The notes beneath the pieces are model-generated. The model was given only the letters and a program-made list of their open reading frames with translations, was not told the origin of the DNA and made no database searches. Made by a program: the position numbers and the translations under genes. A DNA stretch of 58,798 nt from Paracoccaceae bacterium (lineage in GTDB: Bacteria > Pseudomonadota > Alphaproteobacteria > Rhodobacterales > Rhodobacteraceae), in contig JAPORQ010000055.1 in NCBI GenBank assembly GCA_026710155.1, forward strand, positions 1 through 58,798, in the 5' to 3' direction. Within the stretch, counting starts at the first letter, position 1. Every line of letters starts with the position of its first letter. This document shows positions 42,662 to 53,701 of this stretch, piece by piece.

Positions 42662-44782
42662 TTGCTAAAAGCAATATTTGTGATTATTCGTTCTTTTGTT
42701 AAAAATATTTTGATTATGTCCTTGATTTTCTATTGGACTGTCAATCCGGGTCAGGCACAGGAAGAGCCCAAGGTAAACCTGATTGCTGATGAAATCATCC
42801 TTCACCAAGATGGTCATTATATGGCCGAAGGGAATGTTAAGATATCAACCGAAAATATCCTGCTTCAGGCAACCAAAATTGAATTTGATGCCGATACTTA
42901 TAAATTTCATGGCCCTCTTTACATTTCAGATACCTTTGGGACCAAGGCCGTAGCAGATTTTGCTTCGCTTTCCAATCAGGATCAACGAGGCATCATCGAA
43001 GGGTTGAGAATTCTTTACCGCAATAGGCTGCAAATTACATCCGGGACAGCGAAAAGTTCCAACGGCAGTTTGGTTTTTTTCAATAATTTGATTACAACAT
43101 GTGAGGTTTGTACGCCAGGAGAAAAACCCCTTTGGTATTTTCAGGCTGAATCGATAACGATGAATGAGGATAGCGGCAGAATTCATCTCAAGAATGTCAG
43201 TTTCAAGATTTGGGATGTCCCGATTCTTCATTTGCCCTGGTTTTCACTAGGTCAACCTGCATCTGGCAGGCAAAGTGGATTTTTGATACCCGAGGTTAAA
43301 TATTCTAGTTCTGCTGGAATAGAGGCTAAGATACCATACTATTACGTTCTTAACGATCAGACCGACATAACACTCTCTTTTGGCAGGACTCCCCAGAAAG
43401 AGGCTGGATTTAATTTCGAGTTTCGCAATAATTCGAAAGCAGGCTGGATTTTTTTCGAGGGAGCATATCCGTTCAGGGATGAAAAAGATCTGGGGCTGTT
43501 TGAAAAGGATCTTGTATTCAAAGGTGTCCAGAAGCCAGATGCCACCTCCCAAATCAGCTTCCTTGTAACAGATACCAGTTCGGAAAACACTTCCTATCCG
43601 GCTGGATTGTTTCCAGATGGGAACAAACTGATTTTTCTGGAGGCAACAAAATCTTTGCCCTTGGGGGAATTAAAGTTTAGAACCATCGATATCAACCCTC
43701 TTCATGCGGCGGATAAGATAAACAACAAGGCAAGGTTGGTCAGCATGGGATTGGAAACCAGAGATCTTTTGCCCAATGCCAAACCCCGGCTTACCTTTGA
43801 TCTGGAATTCAATTCCACTTTACAGGATGCCAATTCCGGAAATCCGAAACTTTATGACTTCAAAAATGCATCATTGCAGGGCAAATATTCTGACTCCAGA
43901 ATTTTCGGTGGGGGATTTAAAAGTTCAACAACGGTTTTTCTGCATGGTGAAATATATGATCAAGATACGACTGAGGACAAAAAGGGTGTGGATTATGGTC
44001 GGGCCATGATTGTCAATAACCTGTCATTTCCCCTTGTCCTGTACGGAGGTTCAGGACATCAAACAATTACCCCATTCATCCAAATGGTTTATTCACAGGA
44101 TAACGGTGCTGAACTACCTGAAAGACCCGAGGCAAAACAGGTGATTGACCGCAGCAAATTCTTATCCAACCAGCAGGACATTGCAGAGTCCTTTGTCAGG
44201 GACGGGCGAGAAGTGAGTTTGGGATTGAAATACCATACCGCTTTCCGGGACAGCCAACTCGATTTAATATTGGGGAAAACCATGCTGGATGCTGAAAAAG
44301 ATCCTGAATATGTTCATGCTGGAAACCTGAAAACACATTATTTTGTCGAAAGTATTCTGGAGTTGGGAGAAAATATTGAGGTGAGTTCTTTGTTTGTAGG
44401 TGATAATGATTTAAGGGTGGTCAGTAATTATTCACTCCTGTCAATCGCGAATGATGAGTTTCAAACAGATATATCCTATGGATGGATCAGGGACGGGGAA
44501 AATGACAATGTAAAATCCGAGTCGGCCAGTGCCAAAATCAGCATGCCAATTTCAGATAAATGGACGGGATATACCAATGTTGAATATGACTTTCGTGGAG
44601 AGTCCAAAAGGAAGTTGGAAATCGGTGCAATTTATTACCATCAATGCCTGACAATGGAAATATCCGCTGAAAGGACTTACAAAACCTCAACCACAGCACT
44701 TTCAAAACCTGATTATTCGATTGGAATTTCCTTGATAGGATTTACTTCAGCAAGTACTTTATCTACAAAAAAATGTAATTAG
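42662..44782 (+). CDS. lptD: LPS-assembly protein LptD
   Basis: Outer-membrane barrel that inserts lipopolysaccharide into the outer leaflet. The protein of about 706 residues has a signal peptide (basic start, hydrophobic stretch near residues 10-30, cleavage after GQAQ), an N-terminal LptA-like jellyroll (LIADEIILHQDGHYMAEGNVKI), and a long beta-rich barrel. Cysteines near 145-150 (TTCEVC) and at the C-terminus (HQC, KKCN) may form the disulfides that LptD needs. The start is a TTG at 42662 or the ATG at 42716; no strong ribosome site is visible for either. It is followed by surA, which folds such barrels. Confidence 0.9.
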   Translation: MLKAIFVIIRSFVKNILIMSLIFYWTVNPGQAQEEPKVNLIADEIILHQDGHYMAEGNVKISTENILLQATKIEFDADTYKFHGPLYISDTFGTKAVADFASLSNQDQRGIIEGLRILYRNRLQITSGTAKSSNGSLVFFNNLITTCEVCTPGEKPLWYFQAESITMNEDSGRIHLKNVSFKIWDVPILHLPWFSLGQPASGRQSGFLIPEVKYSSSAGIEAKIPYYYVLNDQTDITLSFGRTPQKEAGFNFEFRNNSKAGWIFFEGAYPFRDEKDLGLFEKDLVFKGVQKPDATSQISFLVTDTSSENTSYPAGLFPDGNKLIFLEATKSLPLGELKFRTIDINPLHAADKINNKARLVSMGLETRDLLPNAKPRLTFDLEFNSTLQDANSGNPKLYDFKNASLQGKYSDSRIFGGGFKSSTTVFLHGEIYDQDTTEDKKGVDYGRAMIVNNLSFPLVLYGGSGHQTITPFIQMVYSQDNGAELPERPEAKQVIDRSKFLSNQQDIAESFVRDGREVSLGLKYHTAFRDSQLDLILGKTMLDAEKDPEYVHAGNLKTHYFVESILELGENIEVSSLFVGDNDLRVVSNYSLLSIANDEFQTDISYGWIRDGENDNVKSESASAKISMPISDKWTGYTNVEYDFRGESKRKLEIGAIYYHQCLTMEISAERTYKTSTTALSKPDYSIGISLIGFTSASTLSTKKCN

Positions 44783-44793
44783 ATCAGTATATT

Positions 44794-46005
44794 ATGACAA
44801 CCAGACTTTTCACCTTTGCAATTCTTTTTTTAATCTTTGTTGCTAAATTCAATTTTGCATTCGGTCAGACCAACCTGTTTGCTACCGCCTTCACGGTTAA
44901 TGGAGCAGCCGTGAGCAATTATGAAATTGACCAGAAAGTACGTTATCTGCGTTTTTTGGGCGAAGGGGGAAACATAAGAAGCAAAGCTGAAGAGGAATTG
45001 ATAAAAGAAAAAATCTACTTGCAGGAAACTGAGAGGGCAGGAATTGATCTTACCCCAAAACAAATACTCACGGCAGCTACGGATTTTGCAGAAAACAGAA
45101 ACAATTCACTCAATGGATTCCTGAATCAGCTTGGACGTTCAGGGGTAAACAAGGAATCCTTCTTTGGTTACATCGAGGCTCAATCGGCCTGGACACAGTT
45201 TGCCAGAGCGTTTTTTGGTCCTGCCATCAGAGATTTGCCGACGCCGGATGTAGATGAAAAACTTTTGCTTGAGTACCGGACTTCAACAAATTTGGTCAAT
45301 CTGCTGGAGATTGTTATCGTCATTGATGACAACAATCCCGACCAAGCCGAGCAAATAGCCCGGGAAATTTATCGAAGCATTCAAACCCAGGAGGATTTCT
45401 CGCTTACTGCAAGGAATTATTCAGCTTCCTCGACAAGAAATGAAGGGGGAGCAGTCGGCTGGTTGAACATTGACAATATCAGCAGTACATTCAGGAATGT
45501 TATCAACAGGACTTCATCCGGCAGGGTCACAGAACCTGTCAGGTTAGATAACCTTTATTATGTGTTTTTTGTTTTGGGAAAAAGAACCGAATCCTCTTCT
45601 GCCAATGTTGTTTCGATTGACTATGCGACCTTGCGAGTTGATGGTCTTGGTGCTGATCAGGTTTCAAATCTTCAAGCCACAGTTGTAAATAATGATCAAA
45701 ACTGTGAAGATTTCTCTGAATTCTCCTCGCAGTTCAATGCTGAAAACTTTGCCAGACAAACGGTGGAAAAGACTAATTTGGGAGCGTTTGCCGATCCATT
45801 GTCAGGGCTGGATAACAACGAGGTTGCCAGTGTGGAACTGGACAATGGATCAAGTTATCTTGTAATGTTATGCAAGCGTAATCTGGTGGTTGATGAGGAA
45901 GTTCGTGAACGGATTTTGAACAACCTGAGAAACAGGAAGTTAGATGACATGTCCAGAAACCACTATTCCAAGATCAGGGCGGCTGCCATTGTCGAAAGGA
46001 AATAG
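44794..46005 (+). CDS. surA: periplasmic chaperone SurA
   Basis: Helps outer-membrane proteins fold and has peptidyl-prolyl isomerase activity. The 403-residue protein has a signal peptide (LFTFAILFLIFVAKFNFAFG), a helical N-terminal domain and a parvulin-type domain (YSASSTRNEGGAVGWLNIDNIS, about 205-240). Only one well-conserved parvulin domain is seen; the second is weak. It begins 12 bp after lptD and its 3' end overlaps pdxA. Confidence 0.88.
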   Translation: MTTRLFTFAILFLIFVAKFNFAFGQTNLFATAFTVNGAAVSNYEIDQKVRYLRFLGEGGNIRSKAEEELIKEKIYLQETERAGIDLTPKQILTAATDFAENRNNSLNGFLNQLGRSGVNKESFFGYIEAQSAWTQFARAFFGPAIRDLPTPDVDEKLLLEYRTSTNLVNLLEIVIVIDDNNPDQAEQIAREIYRSIQTQEDFSLTARNYSASSTRNEGGAVGWLNIDNISSTFRNVINRTSSGRVTEPVRLDNLYYVFFVLGKRTESSSANVVSIDYATLRVDGLGADQVSNLQATVVNNDQNCEDFSEFSSQFNAENFARQTVEKTNLGAFADPLSGLDNNEVASVELDNGSSYLVMLCKRNLVVDEEVRERILNNLRNRKLDDMSRNHYSKIRAAAIVERK

Positions 46006-47008
46006 TTCGGTAATTGCCTTAACTTCAGGTGAACCTTCGGGTGTAGGATTGGAACTTGCCCTCAAGGCCTGGCAAAAGCTGAAAGGGTCACATCCTTTTT
46101 TTCTCATTGCCGATCGCAACCACATAAATTCACTGGAACAACCCTGTCCGATCATCGAAATACAATCACCTGAACACTGTCTGGAAACTTTCGTTCATGC
46201 ACTTCCATTCCTGCACCATCAGTTTCCCACCTCAAGCATACCCGGTCATTACAATCCGGAAAATGCTCCGGGGGTTGTTGGATCAATTGAGACTGCCGTG
46301 CAATTTGCACTGGATGAAAAAATTGCCGGAATCTGCACCAATCCAATCACCAAGGAGGTGTTCAACCATGCTGGCAGGAAGAATTATTCTGGACATACTG
46401 AATTCATTGCCCATCTTTGTGGGAAAGACTGTCCGGTAATGATGCTGGTAGGCAGGAAGTTGAAGGTTGTTCCTCTTACAAGGCATATGCCACTCAGGTC
46501 GGTACATCAAGGTATTTGCAAGAAACTCCTGAAGCAAACCCTTGCAATAAGCCTGCAATCATTGCGTGAGGATTTTGACCTCCAGCAGCCCAGGATAGCA
46601 GTTTCAGGATTGAACCCCCATGCTGGTGAAGGAGGTTTGCTTGGTCTTGAGGAAAAGGAAATTATTGAACCGGTAATCAGGGATTTCCAGACAAGGGGGG
46701 AACATGTTCGGGGGCCCTTTCCGGCAGACAGCATGTTCCACAAGAAGTTTAGAAAGACCTATGATCTGGCAGTATCAATGTATCATGATCAAGCCTTGAT
46801 CCCTATCAAGACACTGGACTTCTACAAGTCAGTGAATGTAACGCTTGGATTGCCAATTGTTCGAACTTCCCCGGACCATGGTACAGCCCTGGACATGGCA
46901 GGCAAAGGCAAGGCCAGGGCTGACAGTTTGATTGAAGCAATCAAACTTGTCAGTACAATCCAGGGAAACAGAATAAAGAATGACATGCACCCTTCCCCCA
47001 CTTCGTGA
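45989..47008 (+). CDS. pdxA: 4-hydroxythreonine-4-phosphate dehydrogenase
   Basis: Oxidises 4-phosphohydroxy-L-threonine in pyridoxal phosphate synthesis. The 339-residue protein has TSGEPSGVGLELALKAW near the N-terminus, CTNPITKEVF, GHTEFIAHLCG and YHDQALIPIKT, the last two carrying metal-binding residues. I start it at a TTG at 45989 with AGGGCGG upstream, which gives the usual N-terminal length; an ATG at 45944 is also open. It overlaps surA by 17 bases and rsmA by 29 bases, so the three are translationally tied. Confidence 0.9.
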   Translation: MSKGNSSVIALTSGEPSGVGLELALKAWQKLKGSHPFFLIADRNHINSLEQPCPIIEIQSPEHCLETFVHALPFLHHQFPTSSIPGHYNPENAPGVVGSIETAVQFALDEKIAGICTNPITKEVFNHAGRKNYSGHTEFIAHLCGKDCPVMMLVGRKLKVVPLTRHMPLRSVHQGICKKLLKQTLAISLQSLREDFDLQQPRIAVSGLNPHAGEGGLLGLEEKEIIEPVIRDFQTRGEHVRGPFPADSMFHKKFRKTYDLAVSMYHDQALIPIKTLDFYKSVNVTLGLPIVRTSPDHGTALDMAGKGKARADSLIEAIKLVSTIQGNRIKNDMHPSPTS

Positions 47009-47849
47009 GGTCATCAAGGAATTCGGACTTTCTGCAAATAAAGCCCTTGGCCAAAACTATTTGCTGGATTTGAACCTGACCGGCAAAATTGCTTGCTCAG
47101 CCGGAGATTTGGCAGGTGCAACAGTCATCGAGATAGGTCCGGGCCCCGGGGGACTAACCAGAAGTTTGCTGGCAAGAAAGCCTTCCAAAGTCATTTCCAT
47201 TGAAATTGATTCTCGATTTGTCCCGGCACTGGAACAGATCAGGAATGCCTATCCTGATAGTTTTGAATATCATTGCATGGATGGTTTGAAATTTGATTAT
47301 TCAACCTTGCCGAACATCCCGCTCAAGATTGTGGCCAATTTACCGTATAATTCGGCTACCAAATTCCTGGTAGACTGGTTGCTGACTGAACAATGGCCCC
47401 CCTTCTGGTCCGGGATTACCCTCCTGTTGCAAAAGGAGGTTGGAGAAAGAATAATTGCCCAGGCAAACTCAAGAACCTATGGACGCTTGTCCATACTTTC
47501 CCAACTTCGTTCAGATGTCAGGATTCTTATGAATATTCCTGCCCAGGCCTTTACCCCGATACCAAAGATTGATTCGGTTGTGGTTCAAATCCTGCCAAAA
47601 CAATCCAAGCTTCCACAAGATGCAATACCACTCTTTGAAAAGCTTGTGGCAATGGCCTTCAATCAAAGGCGAAAGATGATCAAATCGAGTTTAAGGCAAT
47701 TTTCAGGCAATATCGTCGACTGCCTCCGGAAGGCAGAAATCGATCCCAACCTCAGACCCGAACAAATTACCGTTTCGAAGTACATCGAATTGGTTTCAGT
47801 TATCCAATCTCAGCGTCGAGGCTCTGGACTTGAAGAATTAATTGATTGA
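46980..47849 (+). CDS. rsmA: 16S rRNA dimethyladenosine transferase
   Basis: KsgA/RsmA methylates two adjacent adenines near the 3' end of 16S rRNA. The 289-residue protein has KALGQNYLLD at the N-terminus, the SAM-binding EIGPGPGGLT (about 50-59), IEID, and the catalytic NLPYNSAT. The ATG at 46980 gives the usual PPLREVI start and overlaps the pdxA end by 29 bases. It converges with the DUF4167 gene, overlapping it by 12 bases. Confidence 0.95.
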   Translation: MTCTLPPLREVIKEFGLSANKALGQNYLLDLNLTGKIACSAGDLAGATVIEIGPGPGGLTRSLLARKPSKVISIEIDSRFVPALEQIRNAYPDSFEYHCMDGLKFDYSTLPNIPLKIVANLPYNSATKFLVDWLLTEQWPPFWSGITLLLQKEVGERIIAQANSRTYGRLSILSQLRSDVRILMNIPAQAFTPIPKIDSVVVQILPKQSKLPQDAIPLFEKLVAMAFNQRRKMIKSSLRQFSGNIVDCLRKAEIDPNLRPEQITVSKYIELVSVIQSQRRGSGLEELID

Positions 47850-48203
47850 AACTTGTTGGGAAGCATCCGCTTGGGATTCCGCTTCCTTCTTTTCCTTATT
47901 TGAATTTTTCTTGCCGTTTACCATGCGGTGAGCATTATGGGATGACCGTTGTATTTCGAATTCCTTCTGGGACTCAAGCAGACGAATGTAATGTTCTGCA
48001 TGCTGTGTGAAGTTTTCTGCCACAATTCGGTCACCACCCAGCAAGGCATCCCTGGCATGGGCCTGATACTTTTCAATAATTTGAAGTGAGTTGCCTCTGA
48101 CTTTTCCGTCAGGGCCAGAACTCTCAAATACCCGGTTGGTTCCGTTGCCAGTGTTTCCCTTACGCCCTTTTCCCCGGGGCCTTGAACCTCTAGAATTTCG
48201 CAT
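47838..48203 (-). CDS. DUF4167 protein
   Basis: A 121-residue basic protein. The N-terminus (MRNSRGSRPRGKGRKGN) is arginine- and glycine-rich, and the middle (GNSLQIIEKYQAHARDALLGGDRIVAENFTQHAEHYIRLL) is the helical DUF4167 core. The family is alphaproteobacterial and of unknown function. An RNA-binding role is suggested by the basic N-terminus only. Its end overlaps rsmA by 12 bases on the other strand. Confidence 0.88.
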   Translation of the reverse strand: MRNSRGSRPRGKGRKGNTGNGTNRVFESSGPDGKVRGNSLQIIEKYQAHARDALLGGDRIVAENFTQHAEHYIRLLESQKEFEIQRSSHNAHRMVNGKKNSNKEKKEAESQADASQQVSIN

Positions 48204-48353
48204 TTTTACCCATTTCGTCCTCCTAAACCAGTTAAACCATTATCGTGTTGATTTCACTTCATCATCAGGTTCCTTACCCTTTCATGCGGGGTGACCGATG
48301 CTGCAATGAAGCAAGTGTTATACTTTCTGTTTCTAATTGAATTTTGTTTTGAT

Positions 48354-49193
48354 CTATACTTTTCGAAAAACCAGAACTCTCGTTATCCCGCACAAATCCG
48401 GGATTTCATTTTCCAGAGAAAGATTAGTCCGCTCAAATATCCTTTTTACTTGATGATATTTCCCAAAGCCAATTTCGATTATCAACCGCCCGCCACGATT
48501 CAAATATTTGCCAGCTTCCGAAGCTATCTTACGATACGAACCTAATCCGTCATCTTCAAGGGTCAATGCAATCCTGGGTTCAAAATACCTAATTTCGGGT
48601 TGCAGTGTTTCGTATTCGTCTTTACTGATATACGGAGGATTGGAAATAATCAAGTCAAAATTGCAATTTATTTCCGAAAACCAATCAGATGTAATCAATT
48701 TGCATCTATCCTTGAGACCAAATCTTTTGATATTCATTCTGGCGACACTTATGCATGATGATGAAATATCAGAACCAATCCCGTAAGCAGCCGGGTTTTC
48801 TGCCAGGAGTGTAACCAGCAGGCAACCGCTTCCCACACCCAGATCCAGAAATTGCCCAAATTCTTCAGATATTGCCTCCTTTATGAGAATTTCCGTATCA
48901 GGACGAGGATCCAAGACTTCGGTATTGACATGAAATGACCTTCCCCAAAATTCTTTTTCATTGATGATTTTGGCAACTGGCATTCTTTGTTCTCTGAGAC
49001 TGATCAAGTTTTCAAAACTCGACCAAATTTTACCTGGAATGGCATTGATTTCTTCCCTGTTCAGGGAATAAATTCGTTTCCCGAGACAACTCTCAAACAA
49101 TTTGGTTGTATCATACCCAGGGTTTTCCACACCGGCTTGATGCAACCTTAGGGCTGCACTTCTCAATGTGTCTGATGACCAAGATTCCATCAT
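48354..49193 (-). CDS. prmC: peptide chain release factor N5-glutamine methyltransferase
   Basis: Methylates the Gln in the GGQ motif of RF1 and RF2. The 279-residue protein has DPRPDTEIL before the SAM-binding [14 protein letters not shown] and the catalytic NPPYI. The start ATG overlaps the prfA stop (ATGA), so enzyme and substrate are coupled. Upstream prfA makes the substrate RF1, the usual arrangement. Confidence 0.95.
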   Translation of the reverse strand: MMESWSSDTLRSAALRLHQAGVENPGYDTTKLFESCLGKRIYSLNREEINAIPGKIWSSFENLISLREQRMPVAKIINEKEFWGRSFHVNTEVLDPRPDTEILIKEAISEEFGQFLDLGVGSGCLLVTLLAENPAAYGIGSDISSSCISVARMNIKRFGLKDRCKLITSDWFSEINCNFDLIISNPPYISKDEYETLQPEIRYFEPRIALTLEDDGLGSYRKIASEAGKYLNRGGRLIIEIGFGKYHQVKRIFERTNLSLENEIPDLCGITRVLVFRKV

Positions 49194-50281
49194 GAGACAA
49201 ACTCGGCAAGTTTATTGGCCTGATCGTCGGTTATAAGGCAATCAATGATTTCGTCCATCTCGCCTTGTATAACTTTCTCGAGGCTGTAAAGTGTCAGATT
49301 GACCCTGTGATCGGTCACTCTTCCCTGGGGAAAGTTGTAGGTGCGAATTCGTTCGGACCTGTCCCCACTGCCAACCTGGGATTTACGATCAGCAGCTCTT
49401 TCACTTCGAGCCTTTTCCGCTTCAATGTTATAGAGCCTTGAACGCAGGACAGTCATTGCCTTGACACGATTGACATGTTGGGATTTTTCTGCAGAAATGA
49501 CCGCAATGCCGGTGGGTATATGGGTAATCCTGACTGCAGAATCCGTCTTGTTGACATGTTGTCCCCCTGCCCCGCTTGCCCTCATGGTATCTATCCTGAG
49601 ATCTTCCGATGCAATGACTATATCAACTTCTTCTGCTTCAGGAAGCACAGCCACGGTTGCTGCCGAGGTATGGATTCTTCCACTTGATTCTGTTTGTGGA
49701 ACTCTTTGAACCCTATGAACACCGGATTCATACTTTAATCTGGCATAAACACCTTTACCTTCAATGGTAACAGTTATTTCCTTGAACCCTCCCAAATCGG
49801 ATTCACTCGCATCAAGGGGTTCAAATTTCCATTTCATGATTTCGGCATATCTCTCGTACATCCTGTACAGTAAACCACAAAACAGGGCTGCCTCTTCACC
49901 GCCCGTTCCTGCCCTGATTTCCAAAACGACAGATTTTTCATCATCGGCATCCTTTGGAATGAGTTCAAGAAGAAGGTCCTGTTCGGTAGTAACCAGCCGC
50001 TGGTTCAAATTTTCCAATTCTTCCAGTGCCAGATCCTTCATCTCGGGATCTGAAACCATACCAGAGGTTTCCTGAATTTCATGTAATAAATTCCTGAACC
50101 TTGTGGCCTTTTCGACAATTGGCTTCAGATTGTTGAATTCACGCGTAAGTTCAATCAATTCATCAACGTTCTTTTCCGTGGTCAACTGGTCCTGTATTTT
50201 GTTGAATTTCCTTTCAACGCCTTCAATTTTTTCCAAGGGTACTCGTGTCTTGAAATCAGATGCGGTTTGCAAATTTACCAA
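49190..50281 (-). CDS. prfA: peptide chain release factor 1
   Basis: Reads UAA and UAG stop codons. The 363-residue protein has [19 protein letters not shown], which is characteristic of RF1 rather than RF2, and the peptidyl-tRNA hydrolysis motif [13 protein letters not shown]. Length is normal. It is followed by prmC with a four-base overlap. Confidence 0.96.
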   Translation of the reverse strand: MVNLQTASDFKTRVPLEKIEGVERKFNKIQDQLTTEKNVDELIELTREFNNLKPIVEKATRFRNLLHEIQETSGMVSDPEMKDLALEELENLNQRLVTTEQDLLLELIPKDADDEKSVVLEIRAGTGGEEAALFCGLLYRMYERYAEIMKWKFEPLDASESDLGGFKEITVTIEGKGVYARLKYESGVHRVQRVPQTESSGRIHTSAATVAVLPEAEEVDIVIASEDLRIDTMRASGAGGQHVNKTDSAVRITHIPTGIAVISAEKSQHVNRVKAMTVLRSRLYNIEAEKARSERAADRKSQVGSGDRSERIRTYNFPQGRVTDHRVNLTLYSLEKVIQGEMDEIIDCLITDDQANKLAEFVS

Positions 50282-50407
50282 GCTCCTAAATTAAGTCTAG
50301 TTGATTTAGAGTGTTTGAAGGGCTATCCGATATGTTGAATTGATCGGATATCAAATTTTGGAATATCCAAAATGGAATAATATGTCAGGTTGTTCAATTA
50401 CGTGGTT

Positions 50408-51514
50408 CTAACCGTTTTGTATTTCTTCGGCACGGGCAGATACCAATTCAACTATATGGTCAATCATCTCTTCGTTGGAAATCTTTTCCATGGTCTGTCC
50501 AGCCAGATAGACCATACCCGAACCTTTACCCCCACCGGTATAACCAACATCGGTCATCAGAGCCTCACCGGGACCATTGACCACACATCCGATAATCGAA
50601 AGATTAATTGGTGTACTGATATGTTCAAGCCTTTCTTCCAGGATTTTAACGGTTTTTATAACATCAAATCCTTGGCGGGCACAACTTGGGCAAGCAATTA
50701 TATTCACACCCCGGGTCCTCAGTCCAAGCGATTTCAGTATTTCATAACCAACCTTTACTTCCTTTTCCGGATCATCGGCCAAACTAATTCGGATGGTGTC
50801 ACCTATGCCATCAAGCAACAGGCTACCAACTCCCAAAGTGGACTTGATTGTTCCAGGAAGAAAACTTCCAGCTTCAGTTATACCAAGATGGATGGGAGCA
50901 TCCGTTTCCTTTGCCAAACCCTTGTATGCTGCAATGGCCAGAAACACATCGGAGGCCTTGCAACTTATTTTATAATTGGTAAAGCCCAGATCCTCCAGCA
51001 ACCTGATATTGTTAAGTCCCGATTCAATCATGGCTTCGGGACAGGGTTCCCTATATTTTTCCAAGAGATGCCTCTCCAGGCTACCTGCATTTACTCCTAT
51101 GCGAATGGAACATGAATTGTACTTGGCTGCTTTGACAACCTCTGCGACCCTATCTTGGGAACCTATATTGCCTGGATTGATTCGCAAGCAGGCAGCGCCA
51201 GCATCAGCTGCTTCCAAAGCCCTTTTGTAGTGGAAATGAATATCTGCAACCAGTGGAATTTCAACATTTTTTACTATTTCGGAAAAAGCTTTTGATGAGG
51301 CTTCATCGGGTACAGAAACTCTGACAATATCTACCCCTGCCTCGGTGCATCGGTGGATTTGATCAACCGTTGCCTTGACATCTACCGTGGATGTGTTGGT
51401 CATGGTCTGGACAGATATATCTGCCCCACCTCCAACCGGCACGTTGCCGACATGGATCTGCCTGGACTTCCTGCGGGCGATATTTCTCCAGGGCCTTATG
51501 TCATTTTGAAACAT
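50408..51514 (-). CDS. ispG: 4-hydroxy-3-methylbut-2-enyl diphosphate synthase (IspG)
   Basis: Iron-sulfur enzyme of the non-mevalonate isoprenoid pathway. The 368-residue protein has a TIM-barrel N-terminus ([15 protein letters not shown]) and the C-terminal cluster-binding cysteines in CPSCAR and CVVNGPGEA. It lies 11 bp downstream of the rodZ-like gene, a conserved pairing. Confidence 0.96.
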   Translation of the reverse strand: MFQNDIRPWRNIARRKSRQIHVGNVPVGGGADISVQTMTNTSTVDVKATVDQIHRCTEAGVDIVRVSVPDEASSKAFSEIVKNVEIPLVADIHFHYKRALEAADAGAACLRINPGNIGSQDRVAEVVKAAKYNSCSIRIGVNAGSLERHLLEKYREPCPEAMIESGLNNIRLLEDLGFTNYKISCKASDVFLAIAAYKGLAKETDAPIHLGITEAGSFLPGTIKSTLGVGSLLLDGIGDTIRISLADDPEKEVKVGYEILKSLGLRTRGVNIIACPSCARQGFDVIKTVKILEERLEHISTPINLSIIGCVVNGPGEALMTDVGYTGGGKGSGMVYLAGQTMEKISNEEMIDHIVELVSARAEEIQNG

Positions 51515-51525
51515 GGAAAAACCGA

Positions 51526-52767
51526 TTAATTGTTGTTGGCCAGATTCGAATCAACACTGGTATGTTCCTCTGAAAACTTATTTCCAGTCAAATCAATTTC
51601 AACATCTAACATTGCATAATTTTGTTTCAATACATTATAATCCAGATATATATTATCAACTACACTTGTTCCTGATCCAAATGGTCCGTAACCAATCCCG
51701 CCAACAGTGAAATACAGGCTTCCAGAATTTCCGGCCCGTAATATCAGCCGTTCCCCGATATTTGGGACTTCATATTTTTCTCCTGCAACCAAAACTCTTT
51801 CCAGGAGTACTCTGCCGCTTTCTGTCTTGACTCGAATCCAGGATTCAGAAGTAGTCAGAAGGTAAATATCATTTGAGTTTTCAATTGTGGCATCAATGTT
51901 ATCAGGGGTATCAATGGTAGGGGTATCAGCCAGCCCGGTATCTTCTTCAGGTAGAAAAGACGGTGCTTTAGGCTGGTTTCCAGGTGTATATTTTGAAGTA
52001 ATCGAATCGTGGTTCTCATTGGGAGTGAAGTTAGAACTTGGGTCAACTTCTTCTAATATCAAATCACCAATTTTAGGCAATCCTGTTGTGTTATTGGGTG
52101 TTATGATTTGGGTATCTTCAGAATTTATTGCATCTGATCCATTGTCATTTCCAAATATATTTGTTCCGACTGTAGCGGTTGAGGTGATTTGATCTGGATT
52201 TCCATATATCTGGAAATAAAAGGTCCAAATCAAATAACCACCGCTGAGAAGCAACAATGAAACAAACGAAACCGCAGCTAAACCGGTCAAGGTCGATTTT
52301 TGAATTATCCCCCCTAGAATATGCTCGAACAAACTTATCCTTTTTTTTAAGGTCTTTCCGCTTGACAATTCCTTGGTAATATGAAAGGTGTACCCGGAAT
52401 CATCATTTATTCTACCTACATGTCCGGATTCCTTACAAAACTTGTTATAGGTTTTTTGGGGATCCCAACCAAGGTATTTGGAATATTGCAGAACATAACT
52501 GCCTACCAGGGACTTGTTGGGAAATGCTTCAAGATCACCATTTTCAATGGCAAAGATAATGTATGGTGCCAGCCCCAATTCCTTTTGCACATCCAAAAGC
52601 GATTTGCCCAGACTGGCCCTCTGTCCTCGCATTAAATCGCCTAGGGATGCATTATAATCAACAAAGTCACTGTGTTGAGAAGAATCTTTTAATGAATTAT
52701 TCTCAACAGCAACCCCCACTCTCTCCCAAGTGAAGAATCTACTTTTGTGTTTATTCAAATTAACCAT
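51526..52767 (-). CDS. rodZ: RodZ-like HTH/membrane protein with DUF4115
   Basis: A 413-residue protein with an N-terminal Xre-type helix-turn-helix ([42 protein letters not shown]), a basic linker, one transmembrane segment (about residues 175-195), a long acidic Ser/Thr/Pro-rich stretch, and a C-terminal beta domain like DUF4115 ([22 protein letters not shown]). RodZ anchors MreB and shapes the rod cell. I start at the ATG at 52767; a longer frame to 52812 is open. It precedes ispG. Confidence 0.82.
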   Translation of the reverse strand: MVNLNKHKSRFFTWERVGVAVENNSLKDSSQHSDFVDYNASLGDLMRGQRASLGKSLLDVQKELGLAPYIIFAIENGDLEAFPNKSLVGSYVLQYSKYLGWDPQKTYNKFCKESGHVGRINDDSGYTFHITKELSSGKTLKKRISLFEHILGGIIQKSTLTGLAAVSFVSLLLLSGGYLIWTFYFQIYGNPDQITSTATVGTNIFGNDNGSDAINSEDTQIITPNNTTGLPKIGDLILEEVDPSSNFTPNENHDSITSKYTPGNQPKAPSFLPEEDTGLADTPTIDTPDNIDATIENSNDIYLLTTSESWIRVKTESGRVLLERVLVAGEKYEVPNIGERLILRAGNSGSLYFTVGGIGYGPFGSGTSVVDNIYLDYNVLKQNYAMLDVEIDLTGNKFSEEHTSVDSNLANNN

Positions 52768-52926
52768 GGCTTCGTTCACCCATGAATTTTGAGCGAATAC
52801 AAGTGAGAACAATACAACGCATCATTATATTGGTTTATTTACCATTAAAAAGAACGAAAATACTATTATTTTATTGTTTGAATATTATGCTTTGAAGAAG
52901 AAAGCGCCAACAAACAATGAATAATC

Positions 52927-53178
52927 CTATTTGTATTTTTCAATAATTGTTTCGATGATTTGGTTTAAATGGCAAGGTGGGTTTGCATAACCAAACAACC
53001 AATCAGTGATTTCAGGATCTGAAAATTCCAGCAAATTTTCAAAATCCCTTACTCCTTTTTCATCCAAATTGATCAGATTTTTTTTGGCAAAAGTACCCAG
53101 TAATTCGCAAATCTCCTTGGTGCCCCTCAGGTGTGACCTAACCTGCAATTTTTTGATTCTTGCCGGATAATCACTCAT
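52927..53178 (-). CDS. sdhE: succinate dehydrogenase assembly factor SdhE
   Basis: Helps attach FAD covalently to the succinate dehydrogenase flavoprotein. The 83-residue protein has the RGTKE motif (SHLRGTKEICELL) and the helical core ending in DWLFGYANPP. Its start overlaps the end of the Lrp gene by eight bases, an unusual pairing. No sdh genes are in the window. Confidence 0.9.
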   Translation of the reverse strand: MSDYPARIKKLQVRSHLRGTKEICELLGTFAKKNLINLDEKGVRDFENLLEFSDPEITDWLFGYANPPCHLNQIIETIIEKYK

Positions 53179-53668
53179 CTTTCAGAGGTTTTTCCAGATC
53201 GGCAACCGAGGTCAAATTCAATTCATTGGTGGATTTGATTTCCTCCATCGAAATAAGTGCAGTAACGTTGTATATCTTGACCTGCCTAATCAATTCCTGA
53301 TAGAACTTGTCGTAGGCTTTTGCATTTTCCACTCGCACCTTGAGAATATAATCAATATCTCCCGCCAGCCGATGGGCTTCCAATACCTCAGGTCTATTTC
53401 TGATGGCCTTGAGGAATTGTTTTTGCCACGCAGCCTCATGTTCGGATGTTTTGATGAAAACAAAAAAGCAGGCTTCAAAACCGATTTTTTCAAAATCCAC
53501 ATCAACGGTGAATTTTTTGATAACACCCTTTTCTGCCAACCTTTTCATTCTTAACCAAACGGGTGTTTTTGATTTACCGACAGCTTCGGCAATTTGATCC
53601 AGCGGCTGGTTGGAGTTTTTTTGCAGTTCCATCAGGATCATGCGATCAACCAAATCGATTCTTTCCAT
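53171..53668 (-). CDS. Lrp/AsnC family transcriptional regulator
   Basis: A 165-residue regulator with an N-terminal helix-turn-helix (LMELQKNSNQPLDQIAEAVGKSKTPVWLRMKRL) and a C-terminal RAM ligand-sensing domain (about 70-150, with GDIDYILKVRV). It is of normal length. Overlap with sdhE suggests one transcript. Target genes are unknown. Confidence 0.9.
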   Translation of the reverse strand: MERIDLVDRMILMELQKNSNQPLDQIAEAVGKSKTPVWLRMKRLAEKGVIKKFTVDVDFEKIGFEACFFVFIKTSEHEAAWQKQFLKAIRNRPEVLEAHRLAGDIDYILKVRVENAKAYDKFYQELIRQVKIYNVTALISMEEIKSTNELNLTSVADLEKPLKDE

Positions 53669-53701
53669 TGGTTTTCCTTCCAGCCTTTCAATGTTTTTCT
53701 A